DNA of 37,948 bases from Zarea fungicola (GCA_900169235.1 FWCC01000520.1:1-37948), one strand, 5' to 3'; positions 11,201 through 22,835 are shown, counted from the first letter of the stretch. Translations and numbers: made by a program. The notes: generated from the letters alone by a model not told the origin.

Positions 11201-11893
11201 GTGGGCTGTGAAAAAAAAATATGTCCGGAGAGGTACTTCCACAAGCGTCGTCAGAACTGAAAACAAACGATGTACGGCAGTTAGGAAGAGGTGACATGCG
11301 GCGGTGACGTCGCCGATAGGACGGCAATTTCGTGCACTCCGATTTTCTGGTCAAACCCTTGCTCAGAATAGGTTGCTTTGAGCCAAGCCTAGTTATAAGA
11401 TATACCGGGCGCAAAAGTTTATTGGCATCTTGATTGAAAGAAGTTCGTATGTGTCATGAAGTGCATTTCAGCCGAGGCGGGGTAAATGCTACTCAGCTGC
11501 ACGCTGATTGCCACACGTGGTTATCTGCTGATTGACGAAAGCCGGGAATTGGTAGCAAAGCATTTGGAGACTCTAGTTAGTGGCTGCGATCCTGGGGTTG
11601 AAATATGTCGTGGCGCACGCTTATTAGCAATGACCGTGAGCTGTATAGCTTGTCTAAACGACTCTCAACACGGGATCTTAATACAACCAGATGCCAGGCA
11701 ACTTAGCCGGTTTCACCTGCGTCCCTGCTAACTAGAGGATATTGACATTGACTCTCGTACCTGATCCGTTTCACAAATCCACCCATTTTACGGCTGAGAC
11801 TATGGAACTATAATAAACGCCAAGTTACGTGGGAAGCGGAGGCGGCAGGCAGCTACCCGTCCCTATAGCTCTGGTACGCCAGCGGTGTCTCGT
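11201..11893. other. Intergenic between NACHT/ankyrin gene and PNP gene
   Basis: No gene seen. It should hold the terminator of the minus-strand NACHT/ankyrin gene and the promoter of the PNP gene. A short plus-strand frame at 11486-11731 has no support. Confidence 0.5.
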
Positions 11894-14800
11894 TCAATCT
11901 GTTTTTTCTGTGGATTCTTTAGAGAGAATCCTGCGTGTCAGGCCGAAAGTGTGCAAGCCTGTAGCAACTCTCATCATTTCCTCGCCACTACCACAGCAAT
12001 CGGCCACTGACGCAAGCTCTTCGAGGTGGTCACCTGCGTAGAGCTCTTTAATTATCCACGGCGTGAGCACTAAGCCTTTAGGCTTCCAGAGTTTGAAAAT
12101 GGCAAGTAGCTCAGTGCCCAGAGGCGATAAAGCTGCTTCTAGCAAGATGCGCTCCGTTAGGATAATTTTATCACCGAGCTTTTCGAATAGCAATGTAATG
12201 TCAGTAGTTGCTACGCCACGATCTAGGCGCTGTTCAGTGTGCAGAAGATCCAAAATAAGCCCTTCCGTTACTTCAAACCAAGAGCTGGGGCAAAATTTGA
12301 GCAGAAGTTCTACTGCCTTGCGATCATCCCTTGCCACTATAATATCTAAAGGATCACCCCGTGAGGAGGAGGCGGCTTGATGAAGCGCCGCAGAGGCGAT
12401 AGCGGCTACCTGATCTCTCTTTCGTTCAATGATGGCTTTGAATTCATCCGCATCGCGAACCCGTACAAGAAGGTCGACTGTTAACTCAATTTCATCGAAG
12501 CGCATTTCAAAAAGCAGAGCCAGGACACCACTTGCTTTGCACCGTGCGGCGGCGCTGATGATATTTGGTGTGATGGCGACTTCAGACGGATACTTTTCCA
12601 ACAAGAATTTCGTAATATATCTCCCGTGGAAACAATTTACGGCGATCGCCATCAATATTGGCTCATCGATTATGGATATGCCAGAGCTGTACCCGAATGT
12701 CAATTGCAATGTCCGTAAGTCGCAGTCTCCTGCTGCCTGTGCAAGAAGATCAACGTCAATGATGTTCGTATGGCCGAAGCGATCTAAAACGGCAATCAGA
12801 AGTTCTTCTGTCCGGACGTTTAGAGGAGATGAGGACGGATGTTCTGTGCATCGCAATGCCGCGCTAATCATACACTTCTTGATACGGTCGGTATGATGCG
12901 AAAGCCTGAGAAGTGCATGAACTGTTGCAATTGTGTGCTCTGTTTCGTAATGCCATGTTTCCTCATCTACTGCGTGCCAAACACATTCTTTCCACCGCTC
13001 TGCTTCATAGCCATTCAGCATATTGTATTGAAAGTCCTCGTCATCCGAAATTGCAGCTTCCGCAAATTCGAAAACCACATGTAACATGTCGCGATGTGTT
13101 TGGTTGCAAACAGCTGCAGAGAAAACATTTTTGAGATCAACGTTTTCTGGACTATTTTCGATAAACCTGCGTAGTGTTTCAGGATCTGAGTGCAGCGCGA
13201 TTGTAGCAAGAATGCCACTTGTAATCTGCTCATAGGGGAATCGACCTTCAAGCATGAGTTCTCGGAAGGCATCCGCGGTGCGTTCAAAAAATTGAGGATC
13301 TTCTACACGTTCGTCTAGTACCTGTGTCGCAATAAAAACAGACAACCAAGTACTATTGCGAATTAAACGAAATATCCTGTTGAGAGTTTTGGGCTCAGAC
13401 GCTAGAATTGTAAAAGTCTCCTCAGTGCAGATCTCCTCAAGACTTTCATCATCAAGAAGGTCTAATACGCGTGCCAGACAATCAGTACCAGAGTTGATAA
13501 TGCGGTGATCCCTTGAAGCTGCAACAATTGTATCAGGTGTGCTCAAGTCAAACAGGTCTGCCAACAGGGCGTAAAATACATCCTTGCTGGCAATCTCCGC
13601 AGCGTAGGCAAGAATCGTGTCGTAATCACTCTGAACAGACTCCTTGAAAGGCGACGCCCCGTTCATAATCAATAGCTTTATTATTCCAAGAGACTTTTGA
13701 CGATCAACAGCAAAATCAAGCGGCGTACCCACCAGTGTTGAAAATTCGTCGACTTCAGCACCGTTCGCAATGAGGAGAGCTACGGTGCTCTCTTGATTCT
13801 TCTCAATAGCCGAGTACAGCGCCGACTTGTAGAGTCGACATCCTGCGTTGACATCAACGCCGTCGTTGAGCAAAGCCTGAACGACAGTGTTCAGGCCAAT
13901 GAAGGAGGCAACTGCAAGATCCGACCAGCCATCGGTTAAATTATGAGCCAAAACATTTGCAATCGACCCATTGCTAATATAAATTCTACCCCATGTATGC
14001 CAGGGGGCCAGAGAAGTGCTGCAGAGCTGTCGTGCCAGTGGCAAGTAGGTGGAAATACCAGCCTCGTCCAGCGCCGTGAAGTGACTTGGCCAATTTCCTG
14101 AAGCGTAGCGCAAAAGCTCGTATTTTTCGGCCTCAATCTCGAATTTGAACAGTATTCTTGATGAAAAATCCGAAAGAAGCAAGTACTGCATGCAGCAGCG
14201 GGTGAGAACCCCGTGCGAAGCCGCAGCATCTCTAAAACGACCTGCCCAGTTCCTCATGGGCGATGCAGCATCTGTATTTCTGACGAGAAATTCTCGTGCG
14301 GTTAAATGGATAAAAGACAGTTTTCCATCGTAAACGTTGATGATAAGCCCACAAAGGTTTTTGACTATTGCCTTGAAGTCGCCCGGCCAGGACGCAGACT
14401 CTAATTCTGCATGTGATTTCATGTCGTCGTCCGCGAGAGCCAAAGTAAGCGCGAGATTGGCTTCTTCAAGATTCAAGGGCTCTGCTGCAGCAAGAATAAT
14501 CTGCAGAAGTAAAGTAGCCTTCTTTTCACTTGAGCTTCTACTCAGAATCTTCTCGTACGCCTCAGACACTTCTGAAGGAATATCGGAGAGAAGCTCGTCA
14601 ACATCTCTTTGGCGACTGTATTCACTAGGATTATTCTCGATAATCCCAAATGTCAAATGTAGCCATAGGTATGTGTTTGTCCCTTGAGATTTGAGTCGTT
14701 GCGCAATCTTATCCAGGTCCTCCTTGTTGAATTCAGTCGCAAAGCTAGCAACTTTTGCATCACTAGACCAATATCATGACTAATCTCTTTATGTCGGTCA

Positions 14801-16631
14801 TCTGCATCGAATCGAAAGTATTGAATATGTTTTGCAGACTGAAATGAATGTTCAATATCGCGGTAGGGCCGACTGGTAATGAGAAACTTCAGGGGTGTCG
14901 AGGATGAAACCGCGTCGTCTGCATATGGCCGCCCGAGTACTTTAAAGAGTTCGGCACGATCCTTGCTATTGCATTCGTCTAAGGCATCCAGGACACATAT
15001 GATATCGCATGTGGCATTTTGAGCAGATTTCATCAAAAGATCCCATAGCTCGGTGAAACCGCCTGTTATAGACTCGCCAGTACTATCGAAAGTGGGAAGT
15101 GATAGCAGAGCAAGTTCCGGGCGCATAACAAATAGTCGATGCAGAATCGCGCAGAGTGCGGACGTGATGCTGTTTCTTTGTTTGCTTTCGTCCTTGAAGA
15201 AGAAGAAACACACAATTGTCTCAGTGGTTTCAATCGAAGGAGAGCATCCATAGTCAACCTCTACTTTGGTGCTTCCCAAATGACCATTGACAATAAGAGA
15301 CCGAGCCAGTACAGACTTCCCGCAGCCAGGTCCTGCCGTTATCCAGAACACACCTGAGCCGTCTGAATCTCTCCAGTTGGACAAGCCCGCGTCGTTGTAA
15401 AACCACTCACAAGTCCCTTCAACAGGGTCATTGTTGAACTCCATCCCATCCAGATAATTTCCTGCGGCAGATCGAAGACTCTTAAGCATTTTTGACTCTC
15501 GGCCTTTCTGTTGTTCGGATCGGATGGTTTCGGCGATATCGGCCCCTACTTGGCAAATGCGGTCTAGCTTTTGCATTTCAACAAGAAAATTTTGTTGAAT
15601 TTCGTTTCTCTGTAGCGGTATAATGTGATCTTTACATTTGTTGCTGGTTTCAACGACTTCGGCTTCTCTGCTGACCCAGTCATCCTGTCCAGAAAGCTTG
15701 CCCCAGGCGCGCGACAGCTGTTTCTTAGATAGATGGCAAATAGCACGCAATTGGTACTCAAGCATCTTGGAGTAAACGTTTGATAAAGGCTCGACAAGTT
15801 TCTCATAGTACTCTGACGACGTTGATCGCAGATAGGTGTCTTCACAATTCTTCCAGTAGAACTGAATATCACCAATAGTTGCAAAGCCTTTGACCATGGC
15901 GGCATCTTTAGAGATACTTCCACTGATAAGCTGAACATGCTTAGCACGAATAATTTCATCCTGGTCCGCATTTGTAAACATACTGGTAAGAATACGGACA
16001 CAGCAGACCAGGCCAGTGCCGCGTACGGTTGGGCGCTGACTGCTTGCTTGACAATACCATCGGCAAACGAGAGAAGCTTAACAAGCTTTTCTAGCTGATC
16101 CTTGACCTTTTTGTCCTGGCTTCTCACAGAAAATTTCCATTGCTTGTTTTTACGCGCATCTTGAAGAGACTCGACGGTCTCTTCCACTGATTTGGGATTT
16201 GAAAGGGCAGCCTGCCGCGCTGCTGGGGTTTCATCCCCGTTTTGATGCGCCCCTATATGTCGTTCATAGTCCTTTACGAGCTCAGGCTCTCGTTGCGCGA
16301 GTGAAATGTAGGCGCGAGACCATAACTCTTCCGAGACGCTGTCGCTGGCAGCTCCTGAGATGTGATCAGTGGCGGACAAAGGCTCTGCGGCACTATGGTC
16401 GCGCTCTTCGGCCACAGAATGACCAAGTTCAGGAGGCGCAGTTACCTCATCCGTAGTCGAGTCGGGCCCTTCCGCCACCTGCGGCGCGGAACTGGTTGAT
16501 GTGAGGGGCTCTTGTGCGTTTATACCTGGCCCATTTGCTGTTGCCGGCGACACAGGGGAATCCTGCAATAAAGGCGCCTCGCCCCCTCTGCCCTTCTCTC
16601 GCCTGACCAAATCGCGAAGAGCTTTGCGCAT
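11894..16631 (-). CDS. NACHT-ankyrin NLR-like protein, frame-disrupted
   Basis: About 1,560 codons. Exon 1 is 16631-15984 (216 codons, ATG in MRKALRDLVRREKG; earlier codons start with TTG). The intron is 15931-15983 (53 nt, GTATGT, branch GTGCTAAGC, TTCAG). Exon 2 runs from 15930. Order of parts: low-complexity Pro/Ala/Glu linker; NACHT N-terminal helical domain of the PF17100 type (ELWSRAYISLAQREPELVKDYE ... AALAWSAVSVFLP); NACHT with Walker A AGPGCGKS (~15313-15336), Walker B IICVLDALDEC and LITSRP; winged-helix region (TYLWLHLTF...LLSDIPSEVSEAYEKIL; FIHLTAREFLVRN); then ankyrin-like repeats (VVQALLNDGVDVNAG, TVALLIANGAEVDE, IIKLLIMNGASP) and a long divergent repeat tail to 11894. The frame breaks between 14757 and 14773: the upstream frame reads HKEISHDIGLV and the downstream one DAKVASFATEF, with no usable intron between. 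A small deletion or an assembly error would do this. As it stands, translation would stop at 14653. Confidence 0.8.
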
Positions 16632-19600
16632 GGTGCTGCTTGTGCTTGTTTCTGCCAACTCGCAGATGTGCCCCCGCACAGCAAGGCAACCCTGCAGCGG
16701 CTTATTACGCAAACTGCATATCCGCTAATTTACCGCATGTTGGCAATTTCATCAACGAAGCAGAACTGCCAGAGACACCGTTGCGAGCCAAAAACCGATA
16801 TTCTTGGTACCCTCCTCTATTTCTTTTCTTAAAAAAGAGAAAGGGAGAGAGGAAACGAAGCGTCCAACTAGATTCTATTGGCTTTAGAATATATTCTAGG
16901 ATGCGCGATGGTCTTCTTCGTAGCCTGATATGAGACCCGCTCTTGGCAGTTTCAGCATCGGGATGAAGCTTTGACTCAACCGGTATTTCCATTTTTTTTT
17001 TGACAGGAGGGAAGCTGGCGGCTTCTTTCTGTAATACTATTGGAGCAATTAATGCAATCTTGGACAGTACCATTCAAGTTGTGATGCGTAGGGAGAGAGC
17101 CGCGCAGGACACTTAGGCAGCTATCACCTGTGTAAATGGCTGCGGAGTCACTAGGCGTCTCGACTCCATGCTGTCTAACAAAAGGGACGCTGCGCGAGGG
17201 CTGGATCGTACAGTATGTTTATCAAGGTTACATTTCAGACCTTCAAGTCACCGCATTGATACTGTCATTTCCAGTGACGTTGTGCTTAAAGACAACGAAT
17301 GTGTCACTGGACGGAGAGTGGCGAAGTAGAACGGAGTTAGTCTGAGGCGCACTCAATGAAAAACTGACGAAATAGATGTTGAGTAGAAATGCCTGCATGG
17401 GCTTACTGCATCTCTCTAGATGAAGAATGAGGCTGGCCTTTTTGCTAGTCACCGAGGCATTTTGGCCCTTTATCAGAAGCTATAGTTTCCGGATGCGTTG
17501 AATGAACAGCGGTTTTGGTAAACGTGCGACCGTGGCTTACAAAAAGAAGCTCCACACAACGTTAGGCAATGTGTCTGGCCCAGCTTGTCCAACACGCGCG
17601 ACACTAAATAGGTTCTCGTTATGTCCGGCTAGATCCATGTGTAGGTGTCTATAACTCCCACGCATGTAAGAGCTCTGATTTCAGACAATGGAGCGGCGCC
17701 GCTTTTCATTTTGATAAGGCATAGCAGCTGTGTCTTCGCAAACCGTGCCCACTCTGACTAGTAACTCGGACCAAGCGGACCAGGACAAACCCAGGCCAGC
17801 TGGCTATTGTGGTTGGTCTGATGAAATCTCCCTTCTTACTGTGGTCTTCATGCCCAACCTGGAGCTTCTTACCGGCGAATGCCAGTAACACAGTTCATGG
17901 TAGGCTGGGCTCCGGAATCCATACTCCCACGGGCGAGTCTGGGGCGACAAGGTGCCGAAACCCGAGTTCCAAAGGTGGATTTTTCAACTGGTTAGCTCAA
18001 AAGCTATAGGGCCAAGTAGCGTCATCCAACTATTATTATACAAAGGACGTTATTAAAGTTATCTAGCCAATAAGACAACAGCTAGCTAGCCAGCTAGTAA
18101 GTAGGCCAGCCAGAGATCTCGTCAATAGACAATAAGACAGCCAGTAATTTAACTATTCATCTGGCGAGTAAACAACCCTGACCCTGTCATGCTAGCTCTC
18201 TTATTTGGCCGTTATCCGACAAGCCAACTAAGTGTGCACCTCGTGGGCCGTAGCTCCGCTCCGATAAGACAAATAGAAGGACCCAATTCCGCATTCACAC
18301 TCTGGGACGCGCTGTTGCGCTGGCCGCCTTTCCGGGCTTGCCTCATGACAATTTCCCATTCCATATCTGGTTTGTCAACTCATTAAAACAAAGTGCGATG
18401 CCGTTTAGTTAAAATGCTATCTTTGGCCTATCAAAAGCGGCGACTAGTTTGCCGACCCTCTACCGAGTCATGCTCAAATTGCAGGCGATGAATTTCTTCA
18501 GCGTGTGGTAATACATTGCACCGACCAGAAATTTCATGCGTTAGTGATGGGGAACTGCGCCACTGTCATCCATATTTCCCCTCTGCCCTATGGCGCGAAG
18601 ATTACTGATCACAAGGGGTTGTCTAACGATCGGATTAGTGTGCAGCTGTATCCGCAGGCGTCATCGCCAAGTTCGAGACTACGCAGCGCCTTTGCAGATG
18701 GATGCTTGGCATTCCGGGGGTTCCTTCGTGAGTGGAGATCAACTGGCCCCGAAGAAGTGTCCCCATTCACGGCAGAAGCAAATACCGAAACCCCGGGCTG
18801 TCTACAAATCCAAAGACCAGACGGCCATGCCACTCAATAATGAACGTGCTGGGCTGATGCTTGCTGTTGGCATGAGACAGTAGAAGTATTAGTTCCCTGG
18901 TAATCTTGGAATCAGATCAGTTTCGTTCATGTTCTTGAAGGAGGTAGTAGTCAGTCATGGTGGAAAGCAAGCTGGGGGCTTTCGAAGAAGTGGGCGGTTG
19001 GGTCAGCACTAGACAAATAGATTCGCTCAGACTTCGTTTCAAGGTACATGATATGCCACGTATTAGATGGTGATAAGAGTTTCCTGCCTTCAGGCTCGTA
19101 TGCCATTGGCAAGAGTAAAAGCAACTATGGATTCGATTAATTGTGCACCTAAAATGCTTTTACTGCTGTTTATGATATCTCCCAAAACAGCGCAAAGGCA
19201 TTTACTCCCGGAAACTCCAGTTTATTGAATACTAAACATCCCCATATATAGAATAGCACATGATATATGGGGCGGTAAAGCTTACCACCGAGACCGAGAA
19301 GATATAGCACGCTTCCCCAGCATCCACTATCGATCACGACACACTCACTACTGATTATTCACTGCTTATATGGCACTGTGTATTTGGGGCAATAAGATCA
19401 AAACAACTGGGTAATTTCCTTTGAGTGTGCTAAGCCTCCACGCAAGCCCTTTCACCCACTGTTAGGATGGAACGGTCTAGGTACATTGAGAGTGGTCAAA
19501 TAGCCCCTTTACTTGGGTATGACAATCCTAGCTGTGGACTACACAGTGCCTAGGCCTTCATAGACTCGCCGCCCTATGCTCAGTACTCTTCTATTGCTGC

Positions 19601-19797
19601 TTCTGCTGACTGTCGTTGTCGGAAGCATCATCCACTCACAGGGCGATCTGACGTGGGAAATCCTGCCGAGGCCGAAAAAGAGGAACCAACTCGTAGTTAT
19701 CCCACCACTCAAGCACCAGCCAATCAATATTCACGTTATGTGATTTCAGCCATTCTCTTTCAATCATACTTGACACGTAGGCTTGTTCATCCGTCGT
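16632..19797. other. 3.2-kb stretch without a supported gene
   Basis: Contains the promoter side of the NACHT/ankyrin gene and the upstream region of the lyase gene. Frames of 60-122 codons appear on both strands, but none has a signal peptide, splice structure or recognisable domain. Around 18060-18180 there is CTAG/CCAGC-rich low-complexity sequence (CAGCTAGCTAGCCAGCTAG). A minus-strand ATG frame at 17073-16705 (122 codons) overlaps the likely NLR promoter and is not convincing. Confidence 0.45.
19240..19272. repeat. 10-bp perfect inverted repeat (CCCCATATAT / ATATATGGGG)
   Basis: Arms 19240-19249 and 19263-19272 are perfect reverse complements around a 13-base spacer. It lies ~630 bp upstream of the lyase ATG, so it could be a dimeric transcription-factor site or a simple hairpin. 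Confidence 0.6.
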
Positions 19798-19805
19798 TAT
19801 TTAAA
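19798..19805 (+). promoter_or_regulatory. TATA-like box of the lyase gene
   Basis: TATTTAAA lies ~95 bases before ATG 19900 and is followed by a pyrimidine-rich leader. Confidence 0.45.
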
Positions 19806-19899
19806 GGTCATGGTTGCCTACGTAGAACAGCGTTATCTGTCCTTCCTGTTCCAGTCACATATTTCTCTACTCGGTCTATCCTAATCGCTAGACATCACA

Positions 19900-20669
19900 A
19901 TGGTCGCCTACAACTCCAAGACAGGGTTTCTTACCCTTGCTCTGGGCGTCTCTGCTGCTTCTGCCTTGAACCCATCCTGTGCTCCCGGTGGTAACTTTGA
20001 CCTCAGTCCGTACTTCCTTCAGTTGCCTAGTGGCACCACAGACCATCCAGACCAGATCACTGCTGCACGCCTCGAAGGCTGCCATGGCTTCACGAGCCCG
20101 CAATATTTCTTCACTGAGGCCGGCGATGGTGCCATGGTCCTGAAGGCCCCGGGTGGCGGAAACTGTGCCACCTTCCCGGGTGCGCCCCGATGCCGCGCCG
20201 AGTTTGGCGACACTACCATCTTCAGCGCTGATAGTCTAGTCAACCGCCTCCAGGCTGATCTCCTTGTTGTCAAGGGTAGCAGCATCTGTATTGGCCAGGT
20301 GTTCCAAGCAAACTCTAATAATAAGCCTCTTGTATGTCAATAAGGAAAGTAACGTACTAAGGTCAGAACTAACCAATCTAGGCCGAGGTGTATTATCATG
20401 GTGGTCAAATTACTGTTGGTGTTGAGATGGTCGCAACCGGCGGTAAAGGCCAGGACTTGAACCCAATCGGCTCTGTCACTCCTGGTACCCGATTCCACTA
20501 TGAGCTGCGCTATGAGAACAACACTCTTGAGTTCTCGCTTAATGGTGGAACATTCAAGACCCTGAAGCAATACTTCAACACTCCAAAGGCCTTCTTCAAG
20601 ATGGGCAACTATAACCAAGGCCCCGACGACACTGAGGTCCACGTCTTCGGTCTCACCGTTCAGCATTAA
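19900..20669 (+). CDS. Secreted polysaccharide lyase (PL7/PL20 type, glucuronan lyase-like)
   Basis: 239 residues in two exons: 19900-20331, intron 20332-20381 (50 nt, GTATGT, branch GAACTAACC, CTAG), 20382-20669. Signal peptide ~1-22 (LALGVSAASA). The three signature strands of the alginate_lyase2 jelly-roll fold are present: RAEFG (residues 99-103; R.E), GQVFQ (132-136; Q.V/I position) and FFKMGNYNQ (215-223; the YFKxGxYxQ motif). The Phe in GQVFQ, where alginate lyases usually have His (QIH/QVH), and the overall size fit the fungal PL20 glucuronan lyases described from Trichoderma better than PL7. The enzyme would cleave beta-1,4-glucuronan-type polymers outside the cell by beta-elimination. 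Family assignment to the fold is firm; PL20 and the exact substrate are inferred. Confidence 0.88.
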
Positions 20670-21037
20670 CAAAGAAACAACTATTCCATGTATATAGTAC
20701 AACCCAAATGAAAATTTAGAGTATATATAGTGTTGCGGGCCTCGAAACAAAATGCAAGAACTGAGTGAAGAGAGTGTCTGAATTTACAGATGTGCCTGTA
20801 AATAATGGTGGCCAGAGGGATTGTCGCTGCTTGAAAGCATCTCACAGCCGTCTACATTGTTTGTAATTAGTCAAATTTCCACTAGCCTATTTATCTAATA
20901 GGTGACTCGCTTATGAACCACGTTGTAGATAAAAAATTTAATATAAAATAATCATTCTAGCGCAAGAACACACAGGTATGGCTGGGCAGGGGTGGCCGAC
21001 GTTATATCTGATATATTGGCTCGATTTGAGGTGGCTT

Positions 21038-21791
21038 TTACGCTAACTCGCATCTGTCGCACTTGCCTGATTCTTTGACAAATTCCAGCGCCAAAAAAGC
21101 AAGTCCAGCTGTGATGGATGGCATTTGTTTATTTTGGACATGATCAGATTCAGTCCATACACGGGCCACATGGTGCCAGTCGTGCATCAGCTGGGGGGCT
21201 GCCCACCCTAGCCCACCAAACTTTGGATGCTTGTTGCAAGTCGCTGTCTCCTCGGACAGCATGGATCATCTGCCGCATCCGCTCGGCTGAATACTCCAAG
21301 ACTGGTATGGCCAACTCATCTAGCAAGTGATGGTGGCTGTTGTCGTTGTCGTAGTCGATGGGCCCCAGCATCAGCACCGTGGACATGGGATGCGCACTAC
21401 TCATCTACAGAATCGGTGCCTTGCGCTCATTCACCAGCCAGATAGAACTAGTCTTGCGCTGCCGAGATACACTGTCGTCCTGGGTCTCAGCTGCCAGCAT
21501 CTCATCGGTGTCGAGGAAGCTCGGGCAGTAACAGCAAATATATTCGATTGCAAGCAATTCCCCGGGGCTAGCATCGAGCACATCATTGTCATACCAGTCG
21601 GCAGAATGTTCAACTGCTGGTGCGGTTGCCATGCTAGATTTTGCATGCGTTTGGGACTGCTCAGACTTGTGCAGAAATCCCCCTTTGGTAAGAAGAAGAA
21701 GAAGAAGAAGTAAAAGACCTGCAAAAGTCTGCCGTTGTATCAATAACAGAAACCCAGCTGCTGTCCATCTATTTTGATCCTGGTCTTTCAT
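21038..21791 (-). pseudogene. Possible decayed gene, unknown product
   Basis: Reading the minus strand, the frame from 21791 has protein-like stretches (DWYDNDVLDASPGELLAIEYICCYC; RQRKTSSIWLVNERKAPIL), meets TAG at 21405-21407, continues in the same frame (LDELAIPVLEYSAERMRQMIHAVRGDSDL) and then loses frame near a run of six C/G around 21190-21205. Another frame resumes there (LMHDWHHVARVWTESDHVQNKQ) and ends at 21038. The composition and the continuity on either side of the breaks suggest a decayed gene, but I cannot name a family and the plus strand also has open frames here. Confidence 0.25.
21691..21710. repeat. (AAG)n microsatellite
   Basis: About seven AAG/GAA units in a row. On the minus strand it would encode a leucine run, which is the source of the poly-Leu in the frame listed at 21038-21791. 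Confidence 0.9.
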
Positions 21792-21886
21792 AGCTTTCCC
21801 CTCAGCTCAGCTGCTACATTGTCGAGTTCAGCTCGATTGGCCCTCAAGACAACGCCACTCCAGGAGGCATGTTACCATGCCCCGTT

Positions 21887-22117
21887 GGCTCAGTCTCAAC
21901 CACAATTCGCCCTGCGACTGACGGCTATGCGGCACGCCTTTATGCCGCCGCAAACATACATGCTGTAGTGCTACACCACTATGCTTGCTACCCCACCATG
22001 CTCTGTCGGCGGCTCGGTCTCAACCACAATTCGCCATGCGGCTGACGGCTATGCGGCACACCTTTATGCGCCTGCAAACATACATGCTGTAGTGCTACAC
22101 CACCATGCTCTGTCGGC
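21887..22117. repeat. Tandem duplication, ~124 + 107 bp
   Basis: Copy 1 (from 21887) and copy 2 (from 22011) share a long run, CTCAACCACAATTCGCC... through CAAACATACATGCTGTAGTG to the end TGCTCTGTCGGC, with only scattered substitutions. Copy 2 lacks a ~17-base piece (around 21979-21995) that is present in copy 1. Several differences are transitions. No protein reading is conserved. Confidence 0.85.
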
Positions 22118-22301
22118 TTGGCGCTATTGGGCGGTCCAGCTGCAAGACCCCTAGCTACAAGGTCTTCGCTTGCTAACATGGCGATACCTCGGCAGAACTC
22201 TGGACTCATGCTGCTGCAACCCTTTGGGAATTCTGGAATTCTGGACCGTCCGGGCAGAGGGTAATCCTACTTCCCTCGCCGTTGGATCCCGCCGTTGTGT
22301 C

Positions 22302-22309
22302 TATAAATA
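22302..22309 (+). promoter_or_regulatory. TATA box of the 22373 gene
   Basis: TATAAATA sits 71 bases before the ATG, followed by a C/T-rich leader. Confidence 0.65.
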
Positions 22310-22372
22310 CGAGAGGGATTCTCCCCTTATTTCCAGCCTCACACATAGCTGCGCGAGCCCACACTTAATAGT

Positions 22373-22723
22373 ATGCACTTCCAAATTACAGTCTTTCTTA
22401 CTTTTGTGGCTGTTGCGATAGGTGGCACTTCGTGTGCCGGAACGAAAGATCATATCCAAGTTCCCGACAATGTGACCAATAGTGCCAACCTGCTCTTTGT
22501 CAATACCGACAATTACACCACTAGTGTTAGTAATGCTACTGAGGAAGAGATGAATGCTCTGGAATTCACCTCTTCCTATGCTTCGGGCGACTCGGGAAAC
22601 ACATGGCTCGTCAGTGAAGAATTACAGCCAGTAATCCAAACCAGCAAAATCGAGGTACAAAGCACCCTGGTTTGGACAAGGATTCAATTACTAGCGGCAA
22701 AACGATACCTCCCAAGCGTTTAA
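22373..22723 (+). CDS. Small secreted protein, unknown
   Basis: 116 codons from ATG 22373, with a strong TATA box upstream. Residues 1-22 form a signal peptide (ITVFLTFVAVAIGG). The mature part is Asn/Thr/Ser-rich with several N-glycosylation sequons (NVT, NYT, NAT) and only one cysteine near the cleavage site. No family recognised. The end is uncertain: a GTACAA donor after ...KIE (about 22654) and a CTAG acceptor 40 nt later would extend the frame by ~75 codons into the 3' end of the next gene. That intron would be unusually short, so the unspliced end is preferred. Confidence 0.6.
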   Translation: MHFQITVFLTFVAVAIGGTSCAGTKDHIQVPDNVTNSANLLFVNTDNYTTSVSNATEEEMNALEFTSSYASGDSGNTWLVSEELQPVIQTSKIEVQSTLVWTRIQLLAAKRYLPSV

Positions 22724-22835
22724 AACTTTCGCCTCATACCCAGTATTCCCTCTCCTTCTATTGCTCCTGTCCTCAGGCAACAGCTGCGCCAGCCCTGCTC
22801 ATCGTAGGCTGCTCCAAGAGTTTATTGCAATGTAC

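Larger units (their letters stand above)
20670..22301. other. Intergenic region with relic frames and repeats
   Basis: No intact gene. It contains the 3' region of the lyase gene, a possible decayed minus-strand gene (21038-21791), a seven-unit trinucleotide repeat and a 124-bp tandem duplication, each listed separately. Confidence 0.5.

Noticed and set aside
12063..12896. Plus-strand frames of 105 and 155 codons
   Set aside because: Ser/Arg-rich antisense shadows of the ankyrin-repeat tail.
16705..17073. 122-codon ATG frame upstream of the NACHT/ankyrin gene
   Set aside because: Lys/Arg-rich low-complexity reading of the promoter region, with no domain and competing plus-strand frames.
20337..20750. 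137-codon minus-strand frame
   Set aside because: Antisense to exon 2 of the lyase, which carries the conserved FFKMGNYNQ motif.
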